Both the position numbers and the translations under genes were made by a program. 64,000 bases of DNA from contig JAKNDB010000068.1 of assembly GCA_024305405.1 (NCBI GenBank), forward strand, positions 8,299,501 to 8,363,500. Reading direction: 5' to 3'. This DNA is from Dirofilaria immitis (taxonomy: Eukaryota > Nematoda > Chromadorea > Rhabditida > Onchocercidae). Positions 40,101-51,900 of the stretch are shown piece after piece. Below the pieces are notes generated by a model, which did not search any database, was not told the origin of the DNA, and was given only the letters and a program-made list of their open reading frames with translations. How positions within the stretch are numbered: position 1 is the stretch's first letter; each line of letters begins with the position of its first letter.

Positions 40101-42709
40101 GGGATTCTTTGCGAAAAGCATGTAAATTCGCCGTGCGATGCATCTACGTATGATTCACGTACTCCTGGTAAGACAAAGATTAGAAGCTTTTTGTAACATT
40201 GTATAAACATTTTGCAGAAGAAAAGTGTGGCAAACACGGTACATGCGTTGGCAAAACAATGCACGACTATGTATGCGAGTATGATTTCAACTTTTTCTTT
40301 CCTGTACTATTCAAGCTTGCACGCTCCTAGCATGATTAAACTTTCGAAGCCTCTTATATGAGTTGACATGTTTCATCCAAAGGAAGAATCATGCAAAAAT
40401 TAAAAACTATAAAATTATAAAAGACGTTTCGGATGTCTAAGGACTACAAACAAATGAAATAAATTGAAGCTGTTATGATGGTTGGACGGGAGAAAAATGT
40501 GACATTGAAGAACCATGCTACAACAACATTTGTTCACCTGGTAGTTTATGTGTTTCGGTACCGATCGAACAGCGTGAGAAGTATTCTTTGGGGTATACCT
40601 GTTTATGTGAGATAAATCAGGATCCCGACTTCACAAGTTCCAACAGTAGTATGTTCAAAGTTGTATTCTTACTAGAATAATTTTTGTTGCATTTGTATAA
40701 TTTATTTGAAATAATACAATAAAACACTATCTCATTCTTTTTGAAATCATTTCTAAGTAGATTACTTTCTTTTTTTCGCTACTTCTAAATGAAGAAAGAA
40801 TAGATTAAGACTGAGGAATAAAACACAACTTTAAGATTTCATTGTTCTACTCTCATGCTCAATTTCAGCAGTGAAGTGCATAAAAACCGATTTTGGCATA
40901 TGTACAAATCACATATGCAAGAATGACGGTCTTTGCTACCCTTGTGAAGCATCCGATCTGAACAATTTGCAGCTTTGTTCTGACGAAGAGAAGCGTAGGG
41001 GATTCAGGTCATACCTCATGTAATTTTATTTTTAATCTTCACAGAACACTAGAAGATTTCCTCCATCATAAATATTAATATCACTTAGCTTTAATCATTC
41101 AAAATAAGTACATTCCCTAAATACGTGCACACTGAAATAGATGTCTTTGTCCACAAGGTCTATTGTCTCCATTCTGTGAAAAAGAAGCAGATGCATGCGA
41201 CCAGAATAAATGTCAGAATGGAGCAGAATGCGCCATCGATTCAGAAAATGAATTTAATTATATGTAAGAAAACTATTTTGTTTATTGTATTCTGAAATAA
41301 TAAATCGATTTTACATATGCCAAACGCTTGCTTCTATTACATGGTGTCAAAAACAAACCGAGACAATAATTTGATAAATATTTCAGTTGTCGCTGTCGCC
41401 TTGGTTTCAGTGGTTCATTTTGCGAGCAACACCTATCTCCGTGTATAAAGCAAGGTAAAAATTCTGAGATAATGATCGAAGAAAAATAAATTGTGAAAGC
41501 CTGCAGCTGCCATAGGTAACTCCAGAGATTATTATCCTCATGAAAGATCCAGGTAATGAAAGCGTCAGAAACTGAAAGTAATTAATGACTAAATAGTATG
41601 TCCACTGCCGTCTGCTGAAATAACTTAAAAAAAGCATTTTGTTTTTTCTTTTTAAATCGCTGTTTCTTGACCTGAATACAATGTAGACTGTTTAGTTCTA
41701 CCTTCTCTAAGCTTGTAACATTACAGGTTTAGAAACTTGTATGATGGGTACTTGCATACAGGATATCAGTTTTGTGCGCGGCTTCCGGTGCGAATGCTTT
41801 GATGGCTATGAGGGGTTAATTGTGATTTATCCAAGAGAACTGATGTTGTGGGGTTCATTCGAGTATGCTTTCTAAACGTTTCTAATTAAGTGTAGAACTA
41901 TGCTATTACCTACTATTGACAGAAAACAGTACAAATTAGAATGTTAAGCTTTGCATCATATCATATGCTGAAACAGTTTAAAGAAACAGAAATTTTAGTG
42001 AAAACGTTGATAAGACAATTATTAAACAAGCCATTAAAAACGAATTCTTTAGAGTGAGTGCAAATGATCTTTTTAATAAGAGCAATTGACATCTATAGAT
42101 CAATTATTGGTGGACATATCCATTAATCGCAGGATTAATCCTTTCGCCAGTGTTCATTATTCTTACCATTTTGTCGGAAGATCGTGCTAAGCGAGAGTAC
42201 GAGTACAAATTAGCCGAGAAAGAGTATTTAAAAGTAAGTAACAATCAATGTTGAAAATACATAATTCAGAGTGCAATAATTCAATGACTAATACAAAATG
42301 GTATTATTGTTCACTTTATTTTTCTCATCTATCGTAACAATGGAATGCTAAAAGGATCCACGTTTTATTTAGTTTTCGAAACCGTCACATTCTTCTTGCA
42401 GAAATTCCTTTCTGAGTCATTGGATATTGAATATATCTTCCCAGGACGAAGTGTCCACCAGTTTTTGAAGTTGATAGAATGTACTTGTCTAATCGCCCTT
42501 TCTACTTTTCAATTTCTTCCTCACTAGGCATTCAGGAGGTTAAACAACGACAGGCAAAGACAAATGAAGAGAAAAATTCAAGTTCTAAAACTGCGGAAAC
42601 GCAAATGATGAGACAAAAAAAACGACCTAAAAGATATCAGCAAAAGCATCAACCAGTTAGTTTCGAATCGAAACCGACCATAGTAACTCGGAAGGAATTG
42701 GTTGTTTGA
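37139..42709 (+). CDS. EGF-repeat single-pass (type I) membrane protein
   Basis: Starts MPEKYYTDG, followed by a hydrophobic signal segment (ILPIIYYLGIVICGTFGF). A linker and about ten EGF-like modules follow in many small exons. Examples: CQNGGTC (37490s), YYCQCPSTHYGKICEF (38308-38415), CWCRQGFTGSLCEY (38812 on), CFNGGICV (39310s), CLNGGLCDVEG (39845s), CYDGWTGEKCDIEEPC (40470s), CQNGAECAID (41215s), CRCRLGFSGSFCEQ (41390s), CECFDGYEG (41790s). A transmembrane helix (YPLIAGLILSPVFIILTIL, about 42118-42175) precedes a cytosolic tail rich in Glu/Lys then Arg/Lys (RQKKRPKRYQQKHQ), stop at 42709. One G is missing at 41812-41815, where GVNCDL should close the last module. Some exon borders are approximate. 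Likely an adhesion or signalling surface protein; I cannot name an orthologue. Confidence 0.8.
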
Positions 42710-42886
42710 CATCACAGCAAATTTCTTTCTATCACTACACATCTGTTAAATATGTAACAACTCTATTTAAACATGCAAAAGCCTTCACCGCTATTTCTGA
42801 CATTTCAAAGCATCTATACTAACATAAGTTTGCAAACTCCAAGTTAGATAAGACTGAGCAATACGAAATGCAAAAGTTGCCGAAAC

Positions 42887-42958
42887 TAGCAGCGAGTGGT
42901 TTCGATCCACCGACCTCTGGGTTATGGGCCCAGCACGCTTCCACTGCGCCACGCTGCT
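42887..42958 (-). tRNA. tRNA-Met (CAT), elongator type
   Basis: 72-nt cloverleaf on the minus strand. Acceptor stem AGCAGCG pairs with CGCTGCT, the anticodon arm is CTGGG-CCCATAA-CCCAG with CAT at 42924-42926, and the T arm is GGTGG-ATCGAAA-CCACT, with discriminator A. No intron. It lies in the convergent gap between the EGF-repeat gene and the ZNRD2-like gene. Confidence 0.95.
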
Positions 42959-43318
42959 ATCAGCGTTCCAACTCACTTCTTATAGTTGGAAATGGACAAT
43001 TCATGGGCACCCCATGTCGTACAAACAAGGAAAATCCACAGTTCAGCAGTAATTCTAATACATTGATTAGTTATGATTTTAAGGTGCACAAAAGTGCTTT
43101 AATGAAATTCATTTTTATATTTCAAACTGGTATATAATACATATATTCTAACATATAGTTTAGAGAAAAGACGGTACTAATGGAAACAGCATAAATTATA
43201 AGCTGGGAGAATCCCCATAAGTGATGAGGATTCATGAAATATATAACCACTTTAGCTCATTCTTACTTTGAAATAGAAAAAAAAATTTATGAAAAACCAA
43301 CATGCACTCAAAAATACA

Positions 43319-44865
43319 TCAAGTATCCATGAAATGTTCTAGAATTCTAATGCCACGATCAATAGCTTCATATAAGTTCATTACTTCCTCCACATTTTCG
43401 CAACTTTTCAATCGTTCTGCACACCATCTTAGTTTCTCGTCGACCGTCTGTATTATCATTCTAACACTTCTAGGCCCAAGGAAATCAAAGCGCTAAAAAG
43501 AACAAAAAGTCTCATGTATGCATTTGCTTAAATAGCAAACAAATTATCTATCATTAATGAATTATGAAATATAATTTAAAAAAATACTTGTGATAAGTCA
43601 TCCTCTACAGGATGTCGACGACTACGGAGAGTTCGTGTAGATGAATTTTCTCTTTCAACTGACAAGTGCTAAAAAAATTCCGACTCCGTTGCTTACGAAA
43701 AATTTATATAAAAGCGAAATCGAATATACTTCGATATAACGTTTTTGCAATGGTAAATCGGATAGGAACATAATTATGAACTATCATTAAAAGTTAGGGC
43801 ATTCTTTAATTTCTGATTTCCCATGACAAATAAAACAAATCAATGGCCCAATTAATGTTCATAAAAGATCATGCAGGAAAATCCGTGGAGAAAAAAAAAC
43901 TCTACCGGTGGTTGCAGAACTTCATTACTTCGACTTATGCTGCTGTTCTCAGTAGCAATATCATTCATATCGTTCGGATTATCTGAAATAGCACCACTAA
44001 AATTCACTGCGCTATTAAAGCCTAGAATTCTGAAAATATTCCATACATTGGTTAGATATTAATAATGCGTTAAAGAAGAGAAAAAGAACATATGGGATGT
44101 ACCGTTATTTGCAACTGGATTCCTGTTGTTCGATTCCCTTGAAAGCTCTCTGTTCACCATGTCGCAGGTAACGCAACAGCGAACTCCTTGACGGTCTGCC
44201 ATTAAAATACCCTGCAAACAATGAAATTTTGCTGAAAAATTCCTTACTGACAATAATCCTACTATTTGAAAACTCTTCAGTAATAACACAGTGCGATAAC
44301 AAAGAGCAGAATGAACGCATTATTTCATATCTTTATTCACGACACATGCTAACCGTAGTTGCAGGTCTAAGGATAAGAACTAGAAAATACAGAACTTTCT
44401 TCAAATTAATAAGAGCCGAGAATTCCGGCGTACTAATATTCATTTTATGATTTGCCTATGAACGAACTCACCGCACATAATTCGCAATATTCATTGAGCA
44501 TAGTTTGACCTAATAGAAGTAATTCACCCATACGAGAAGATATGCGATCACGAAGAGAGCGTCTTGTTTGTTCTAATAATTGTTGATGTTCCTCAAAAGG
44601 ACATAGTGATAGTCGGTACTTTTAGGAAGAAAATTCATTATGAGATAACAAGAGCTTCAGATATTCATTGATTAAATGGTCCACTTTGCTTTATCCTTTG
44701 GATGAGGTATTAGTGAGTGGAAGAAATGTAACCGATAATGGGATGGCCTACCTGTGTTACTTGCCGCAAACCGTTTAAATTCATTCTTTCAATTTGTTCG
44801 GCGATATCAGTTTCAGTTTCCAATGATTTACTTTTTGAAATGATATCAGACTGATGATGACCCAT
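43319..44865 (-). CDS. ZNRD2/SSSCA1-type zinc-ribbon protein
   Basis: Exons: 44752-44865 (MGHHQSDIISKSKSLETETD.., EQIERMNLNGL), about 44472-44623 (DRISSRMGELLLLGQTMLNE then CELC), about 44105-44213 (GILMADRQGVRCCVTCDMVN), 43915-44004, 43590-43672, and 43319-43494 (stop TGA). The core DRISxxMGxxLLxGxxMLxExCxxC, followed by a CxxC 20-odd residues later, is the Auto_anti-p27 (UPF0148) zinc-ribbon signature of ZNRD2. The Ser/Asn-rich middle and the helical C-terminal part (KLRWCAERLKSCENVEEVMN) extend well beyond the vertebrate protein length. The function of the family is poorly defined. Reading frames and splice phases look intact. Confidence 0.75.
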
Positions 44866-45971
44866 ACAATTCTGCAAATGCACGAAGAGGATAAATGGAC
44901 TAAGAAAAACAGAGAAAGCTGATAGACTGATTAAATCGGATTAACGGAGTTATAATAACCACAGGTTGGAGCGAGCGATGAGTGTCTCATCCGTACGTAT
45001 ATATTTCAGATGATTTTTTACAAACCATATCTGCAAATATTCAAGGATGAGATATCAAAAACTAGAAGTTCCAAATGCCCCTTGAAAAATGATACCTACA
45101 GTAATAACCAACAACCACCGCCAAATCCCGAGAGCGGAAACAGTTACATTGGCATAAACAAAGTTATCATTCGTTTGGAGTCAAAATGCTAAAAACCGGA
45201 CGCGTATGTCACAGTGTCTATCTTCTTACCATACTATCTTTCATCGTTGTTTGTTATTCTCTGCATATATATGTTTTCTACTAATGGTTCTCTATCATTC
45301 CTTTCGTTGGAAATTGGAGGAGAAAATTGCGGGAAGTTTTGAAAACTTGTTTATTGCGATTTTGTTATTGTTAGGAAGTCTTTCAATTCAAGATAGGAAT
45401 CTCAGAGTGCTAGGCAGGGAGTGAGGAAGATGATGCGGGAGAGGTCAAATGAAGTCTTGCAGTAAACCTAAACAGGTAAATTGTAGTAATTAGTGGAACT
45501 CTTAAATTTATTGTAAATTCATTTGCTAGAATAACGAAGGTTGGACGAATATTTATCAATCTTTCCCGCACCCACAAATAATCCTAGTCGGGCAGTACGG
45601 GAAGAATGATTCAGATAATCATTATTATTGTATATGATGAACTGCTTTTTGCTTACTGGTGAAAAACAACTATCAGATCGTTCAATATAATTATTAATAA
45701 CAATGATGATGATTTTACGATTTATCAGTTGTATTCTTATCGCCGATTCAGTTCTTGTCACGTCACCTCATGTATACATCTCCTGATGCAGAATGAAGAA
45801 GCACCGCTTAATTATGATTATAGGATAATCTCGTTTCATGGATACTATGGACATGACGTGTCCTACACAGAATTCTCAATGTATTCCAACTCATGAAAAT
45901 TTTGCGCACAGTTCTGTGCTCAAGTTGATAAATATGTTGTGTGTGGATGTCCTCGAAACAATGAAAAATAT
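44866..45971. other. divergent region between the ZNRD2-like gene and FANCI
   Basis: About 1.1 kb that must hold both promoters. It contains scattered open frames without splice context or recognisable protein sequence. No specific element identified. Confidence 0.45.
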
Positions 45972-48900
45972 ATGGAGCAGATAACCAAGGTTCTATCGCA
46001 ATTATCAGAGGAGCGACGTTGGGTAATCATTTATTTAACGATATTTCTTTTAGTTAATGGTACTTATGAAAAATTATCTCGGATGAGTTTGATCGCTAGT
46101 TGATTTTACTGATCTATCGTGAAAAGAATAGGAAGAGAAAAAGGAAGAAGTGGACCCTGAGATTTTTGCTAGATAGGATATGAAAAGATTTCTTTTCAGT
46201 ATAATTTCAAAAACTTTGTGAAGCAGCAATGCAGAAAAGATAAAGGAGAGCTGTTTTCGAACTTTGTCAAAAGTTGGTACATTGCCATAGATCATGTGAA
46301 GAAAAAAGCGGATAACGTTTTACCGATGTTATTATTGGTTATGGAAATAATGAAAACTGATAACCTTGGATATGAACCTCTTATAGTGTTGCACAACGTG
46401 CTTGAAGAGGAGGTTATATTTTCTATTCATTGCCAAATAATGAAAAGAGATATCCACTTAGAATGGATAATGAAATGCAAAATTTGCAAAGATTCTTTTA
46501 TTCTGCAAGCCTTTTAATCAATTACGTAGTTGAATCCTCAGAAGTAAAGTTTGAAGGCGTACAAAACACAGAATTGTTTTTGATAAAGAGCTCTTATGCA
46601 GTATTATATATTTTTTGTAGATTTTTTCCTAATATCTAATGTTATTAGCTATCCCTTTTTAATCAGTTAGTAGATATAATGAGCGAAATTCACGGAATTC
46701 CAAATAAGCATATCTTAGCAGATAAAATATATAGATACCTATCAATTTCATCATTCCTTCAGATAAGTAAAATGAATGGAGCAGATACAAAACTTCTTGG
46801 TGCATATATTGCGGAGAATTTCATGAACGGATGGATGCTGGAAAAAAGGTTTCTATTTCATGTATTTGCAACTGCAAATGCAATATAACATAACATTCGA
46901 GTTGCTAAATGAAGCAGTCAGTTTCTGAATGGAATATTAATGTTTCAGATGGTTAAGCGCCACAACTATATTTCTTCAGTGTATGGTGAAGTCAGAAAAC
47001 AAGTTTATTGAATGGGAGGAAAACATTGTTAATTGTATGGAATATCGTATCATCTTTTTATTGAAACTACTAAACGATGTTGTAAGCTGCAATTCGTTCA
47101 GAGAACTCGTTATTGTACTGAGGTAAAATTGTATCATGGACTTAGTTTTTTAGTGGTGCTGTTAATTCTGGATTGCATATTTCTGTATATTTCAAGTCTT
47201 GTTGTAGAAATTGTTGCCTGTATGAGATCATCAGTTTATTTGTGGAACGAATGTTGCAAACCGAAGCGACACCAGAAATCTGTTTGAAATTAATTGTCGT
47301 GCTTCCCGAGATGATTAACTGGAAAGGAGAACAGGTAATTTATTATATCACGTTTTGTCATTCTTCCATTTTAATTGGTCTTATCAAACTCCAATTTCAT
47401 TTGGAAATGAGCAAAGGAGAATACATATATTTCAGATAATCTCATATTCTAATCTCACTTTAGTAAAAATAAGAGTATTGTCTTCAAAGTTACGATCTCG
47501 TTGTCTTGAAATTTGGAAAGAATAAAACTTAACACATAATTTTTCAAATATGCCAAGATATGCGATTATTTGTTAACGAAAGCGAATTTTCCATTCGAGG
47601 ATTTATACATGTTATCGATTGAACTTCATGAATTATTTGAATCGAGCGTCAGCATTCCAAAATTGTTTCTTGCTCGACTAAAGGTTAAGTGTTTTCGGAA
47701 TGCTTTCATCATATCAAGTTCTTTTGATAATACCATACAATTGTCTTTTTATTTCTTCTTACTTCGAGAGATTTAACGAAGTGCTACTTCCTTTTATATT
47801 TTAATAATTGTTAACAATGTATGAATAACTCACGGATGCCTTCTTTCACTTCTTCAGGATTACATACAACATTTTAGCACCATCGACAGCTTGTGTCATG
47901 CAACAGATTTTCATTAATATGTCTACTTTCACTGTGTAATACAACACGATATCATTCGATAAGTATGGCAGAGCTGAAACAAAATGTCGTGAAACTACAG
48001 AAACATTATAACCAGTTAAAACGGAGCGCTTGGATTCGTGATGTTATGGGTGACTGTGATGTGGAAACTTTGAAAGACAATTTAGATTCAATTATTGAAG
48101 CTACAGTTACTGATATTAAGTGGTGTTCTGTTATTGGCAGTGCGCTTGAACAAGTTGCATTTATGTTGCTTCTGGATAAATGCAGTAGTGAAATTAAATT
48201 TTCAGATGGCAGGTAAATAACGTTTTAATAGATATATAGGTGAAAAGTTCTTTCTTGTTGCGCTGCATTTTTTATTTGATTAGGGTCAATTTGATTTTGA
48301 CCGTTTATTTCTACCTTTTTTTCCAAAACATATCACTGTGCATCTTATAATAGATATGCAGGATGAGGGATTCCGATAGCACAAAAAATGTTAATGTGAT
48401 CGATTTTTTTAGTATTAAGTTCACATTTTATTCTTTCTTGGAACGAATGATTGCTTGCTTGCTTGCTTACTACTGTATAAGAAGAGTCATTTATTAAATA
48501 AAAGAAAAGAAATTATTTTATAGCAGGATAGTTTCAATTCGCATTTTATCCTTTTCTTGTTGTATTATTAAAAGGTTCTCTTCATGCAACGTTTTCGGGA
48601 ATTTCTATCTTCATTTAAAACTTATTGATTTGACACAAACGCGTTAACCAGATAATTTTTCGGAAAATGTTTGTTAGTTTTAACATATCTAACCATTGTG
48701 CTTCTTTATTATCAATATTTATATCATATTATGTTTTAGAATTGTGGACGATGCTTATGCTATATCACTGGGCAAATCAATATTGATCTCATTAGCAAGA
48801 ATAGATGTGGCATCTATCGGCCAGTTGCTAGAAAAGATTCTTACAATATTATTTACATGCGTTAAGCATAATTCTGCATTTATTCTAATTGGTACCTTAG

Positions 48901-51900
48901 TTCTTATGATTTCGTTGGATAATAATCATCTATTGCATAATTTATATGATTATGCATTATTTTCACCATTATTGGATTTAAATGAAAAGAACTTTTGTTT
49001 AGTATGTTCTTCGAATTGTAGTCTTTATATATCAAGCAGCACTTTTACTTTTGATTGTTTCTACAACTCCAGATACGATTGTTGATATTGTATCGAGACA
49101 GACAGTACATGTGTTGAATGCTTGGAAATCACTGCAATCATGGATGGATAATATATGCGATTTAAAAGAGGTAATCATTTCTGGCGTTACTTTTTTGCTT
49201 TCAGTATTTTTTAAATTTTATTTTTAGAAGGTATTACTTTGATTTCAAAACACTTTCATAACTTTCTTAAAGATATGAGATGACTAAATATCTCTCTTTT
49301 TATTTTATTTTTAGAGTATTGCCGTTTCACTGGTTCGTGCTTTGCTGCCAGTTATTATATTACGTCCTCAATTAATTGCCATTATACTGAATCGGATGAA
49401 GAAACAAGTACTCTGTGATTCAACAGTTGCTATAGTTTTACCAATACTACTTCTTCTCCTGCGGTCGTCAACAATGCGATCGGCTGTAAAAGTGATTATT
49501 ATAGCCAGTCTTTCGCCACTTTTTCTACTCAGGTAAGTTCTAGAAAAATTTGCAGTATTATAGGCTATCGTTTTTATTTTTTAATGATTTGGAAATTTCA
49601 TTTTAGGCTCTACAAAACATGGGTGTTGAAACGAAAAACACGAATGTAGAACTTTCGTTAGAAATCGTTGGAATCTTGAAGCGAACTTTTTCTCAACCTG
49701 CTAATGTGAAAAGCATATTATACAGGTTGTCTTTGATTTATTAGCGGAAACCTGAACGATATATATATGTGTAATATACATATAGTGAGAAATACAAAAA
49801 TTATAAACTGATGCCATTTACCCTTCTTTAAATTTTCTATACGTATCTATGTCTGCATTTGTGTTAAAATTGCATCGCTCTAAATAATCGGCTTGTCCCA
49901 ATTGTTTTGTAAATTATGGAACATGGAATGCTACAAGTTTCCTCTACCTTTTTGAATGCATACTTATTTTCAAAAGTTTTACAGAGGTATTTTTGAGGCA
50001 GCATCTGCCAATCAGAATCTAGTATATCCGACTTTGGATCTTCTAGTAACACATCTTGCATCTTTACAACAAATCTCTCGCTGTACATACATTGAATCTT
50101 CCAAGTCCTCTACTATCCTACTTGAGCCTATATCTGACTTAATCCAGGTTATTATCTATATTCAGAGTTTTATGATAACAATATATTTCTTTCGTGGATA
50201 TCAATTCTTTTTTACATATGTATTGTTAATTAATTCATTCCATAGTTTCAGGCTATAAGTTTACTAATGCGCTTATCAATATATAGTTTACGAAACACAT
50301 CGACTCAAGTTGTATGCGGCGAAGACGCAAAAGTATGCCAGGCCATGTCCGAATTGGATAAGCTCATTGAATTTGCTATCGACCAAGACGTGCACGATCT
50401 CCAGGTTGATTTATCAATGTGCTATTAATTATTGGAAAACAGTCACGTTGAAATTCAGAGACTTACATTATTTTGATTATTTTTAACAAGCAATGGGAAA
50501 TATTCCAATCAACGAGATAGATTTTTTATCTAGTCTGCTAAAACAGAGATTGAGAATTTTCTGCTTCAGCTGGATAAACTTTCAGATTTCTCATTTTCTG
50601 TTACTGGTCGCACGAACCAGTGCTTCGCTTCACTGATGATCTCTCTTTACGATGCTCTTATTGAACACCTATGGAATGTAGGCTGTGTGCTGATCAGGTA
50701 CCGATATTGCAGTCATGTTTAATAAAACTTAAGTAAAGATACTTACTGCGTTTTGCTATATTTTTGTAGGAGGAAGCAGCAGAAAAAGTTCTGGCGTTGT
50801 TGCGTAGACGTGAAGAACTGAACGAAGTTTTGAAGGAAAAATTGGCGAAAAAAAAGAGAGCAAGGGAGAGAAAGTCACTGTAGCTTGTTCATCTACTGTA
50901 CCCTATTTACAGTCCGTAACAAACATAGTCTCACGATTCATTCAGTTAGCAATTTTTATCATTCACAGTCGCTGAGAAATACTGTCAGTGGTGAAGATAC
51001 TACTTTATTGTGATGATTCTTTTGCATGTTTTATAAAATTTGACATCTTAAACGAGAATGATAATATTTAATAATACTAAAATATACTGAAATGCGAATG
51101 CTTAACATATAATAAAAGACTATCAAATCACGAACAGCTTATTAGTTGGCATATTAGGTGAAGTGATTAATGGCTGGCATTATAGTTTTTCTTTTTGAAA
51201 TCATTGTAAGGACATATAAGCATTATAAACCAATTCTGCTAAGAATTTGATCAGCTAATTTTTAAACTAAAGTCTTCTTGAGCATTACTTGATAATTCGG
51301 TTGAGTCTGCTGGTTAATATCCATCCAAGTAGTATGTGAAGCTGATGAACAATATGTGTTCTTCTCACACTGCTACATAATTACAATTGCATTTACGTTT
51401 TCTTTCTTGACAAATAAGGTAATTGAGATCTATCATTGTAAAAGATATACTCGTCAAATTCATACGTTTATAGAAATAGAAGAACTGAGGAAAAAGATAA
51501 GGGAACAGAAATTCATTTAGAAAGGTCAGTGATGAAGATATCGATGTAAACGAAGAATGCTTGCAACTTCTTCGTGAAAATGCATTTGTGTGGGCGATGG
51601 ATTGGGCACAACGGATATCCATTGATATATATAAGCGTAATATTCGTGCATCCTTTACTATACTTTCCTCTTTTTCAAGGTTTGTTTGTCAACAATTTCC
51701 TTTCTTGAAATAACTATTCTCAAAAGAAATTGATATGGAAAAGATCACCAGTTCATCATGTTGCCGTCTTTATAGCACCATGCTTCTTCTATACGTAGGT
51801 GGTAATTTTGTTCACGAAGCAGCTTCGTTTGAGTTGTGGAACCATAAATGCACACAAGCTATTATGGCACTCTCAATGTAATTTATTTAATGATATCAAA

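Noticed and set aside
42791..42976. Minus-strand open frame starting MSWNADSSVAQWKR
   Set aside because: It covers tRNA-Met; such frames are translations of tRNA sequence.
45519..45761. Minus-strand 80-codon open frame between the ZNRD2-like gene and FANCI
   Set aside because: Composition is intergenic-like, there is no splice context, and no recognisable family.
48441..48470. Short tandem GCTT repeat in a FANCI intron
   Set aside because: Only about four units; ordinary intronic simple sequence.
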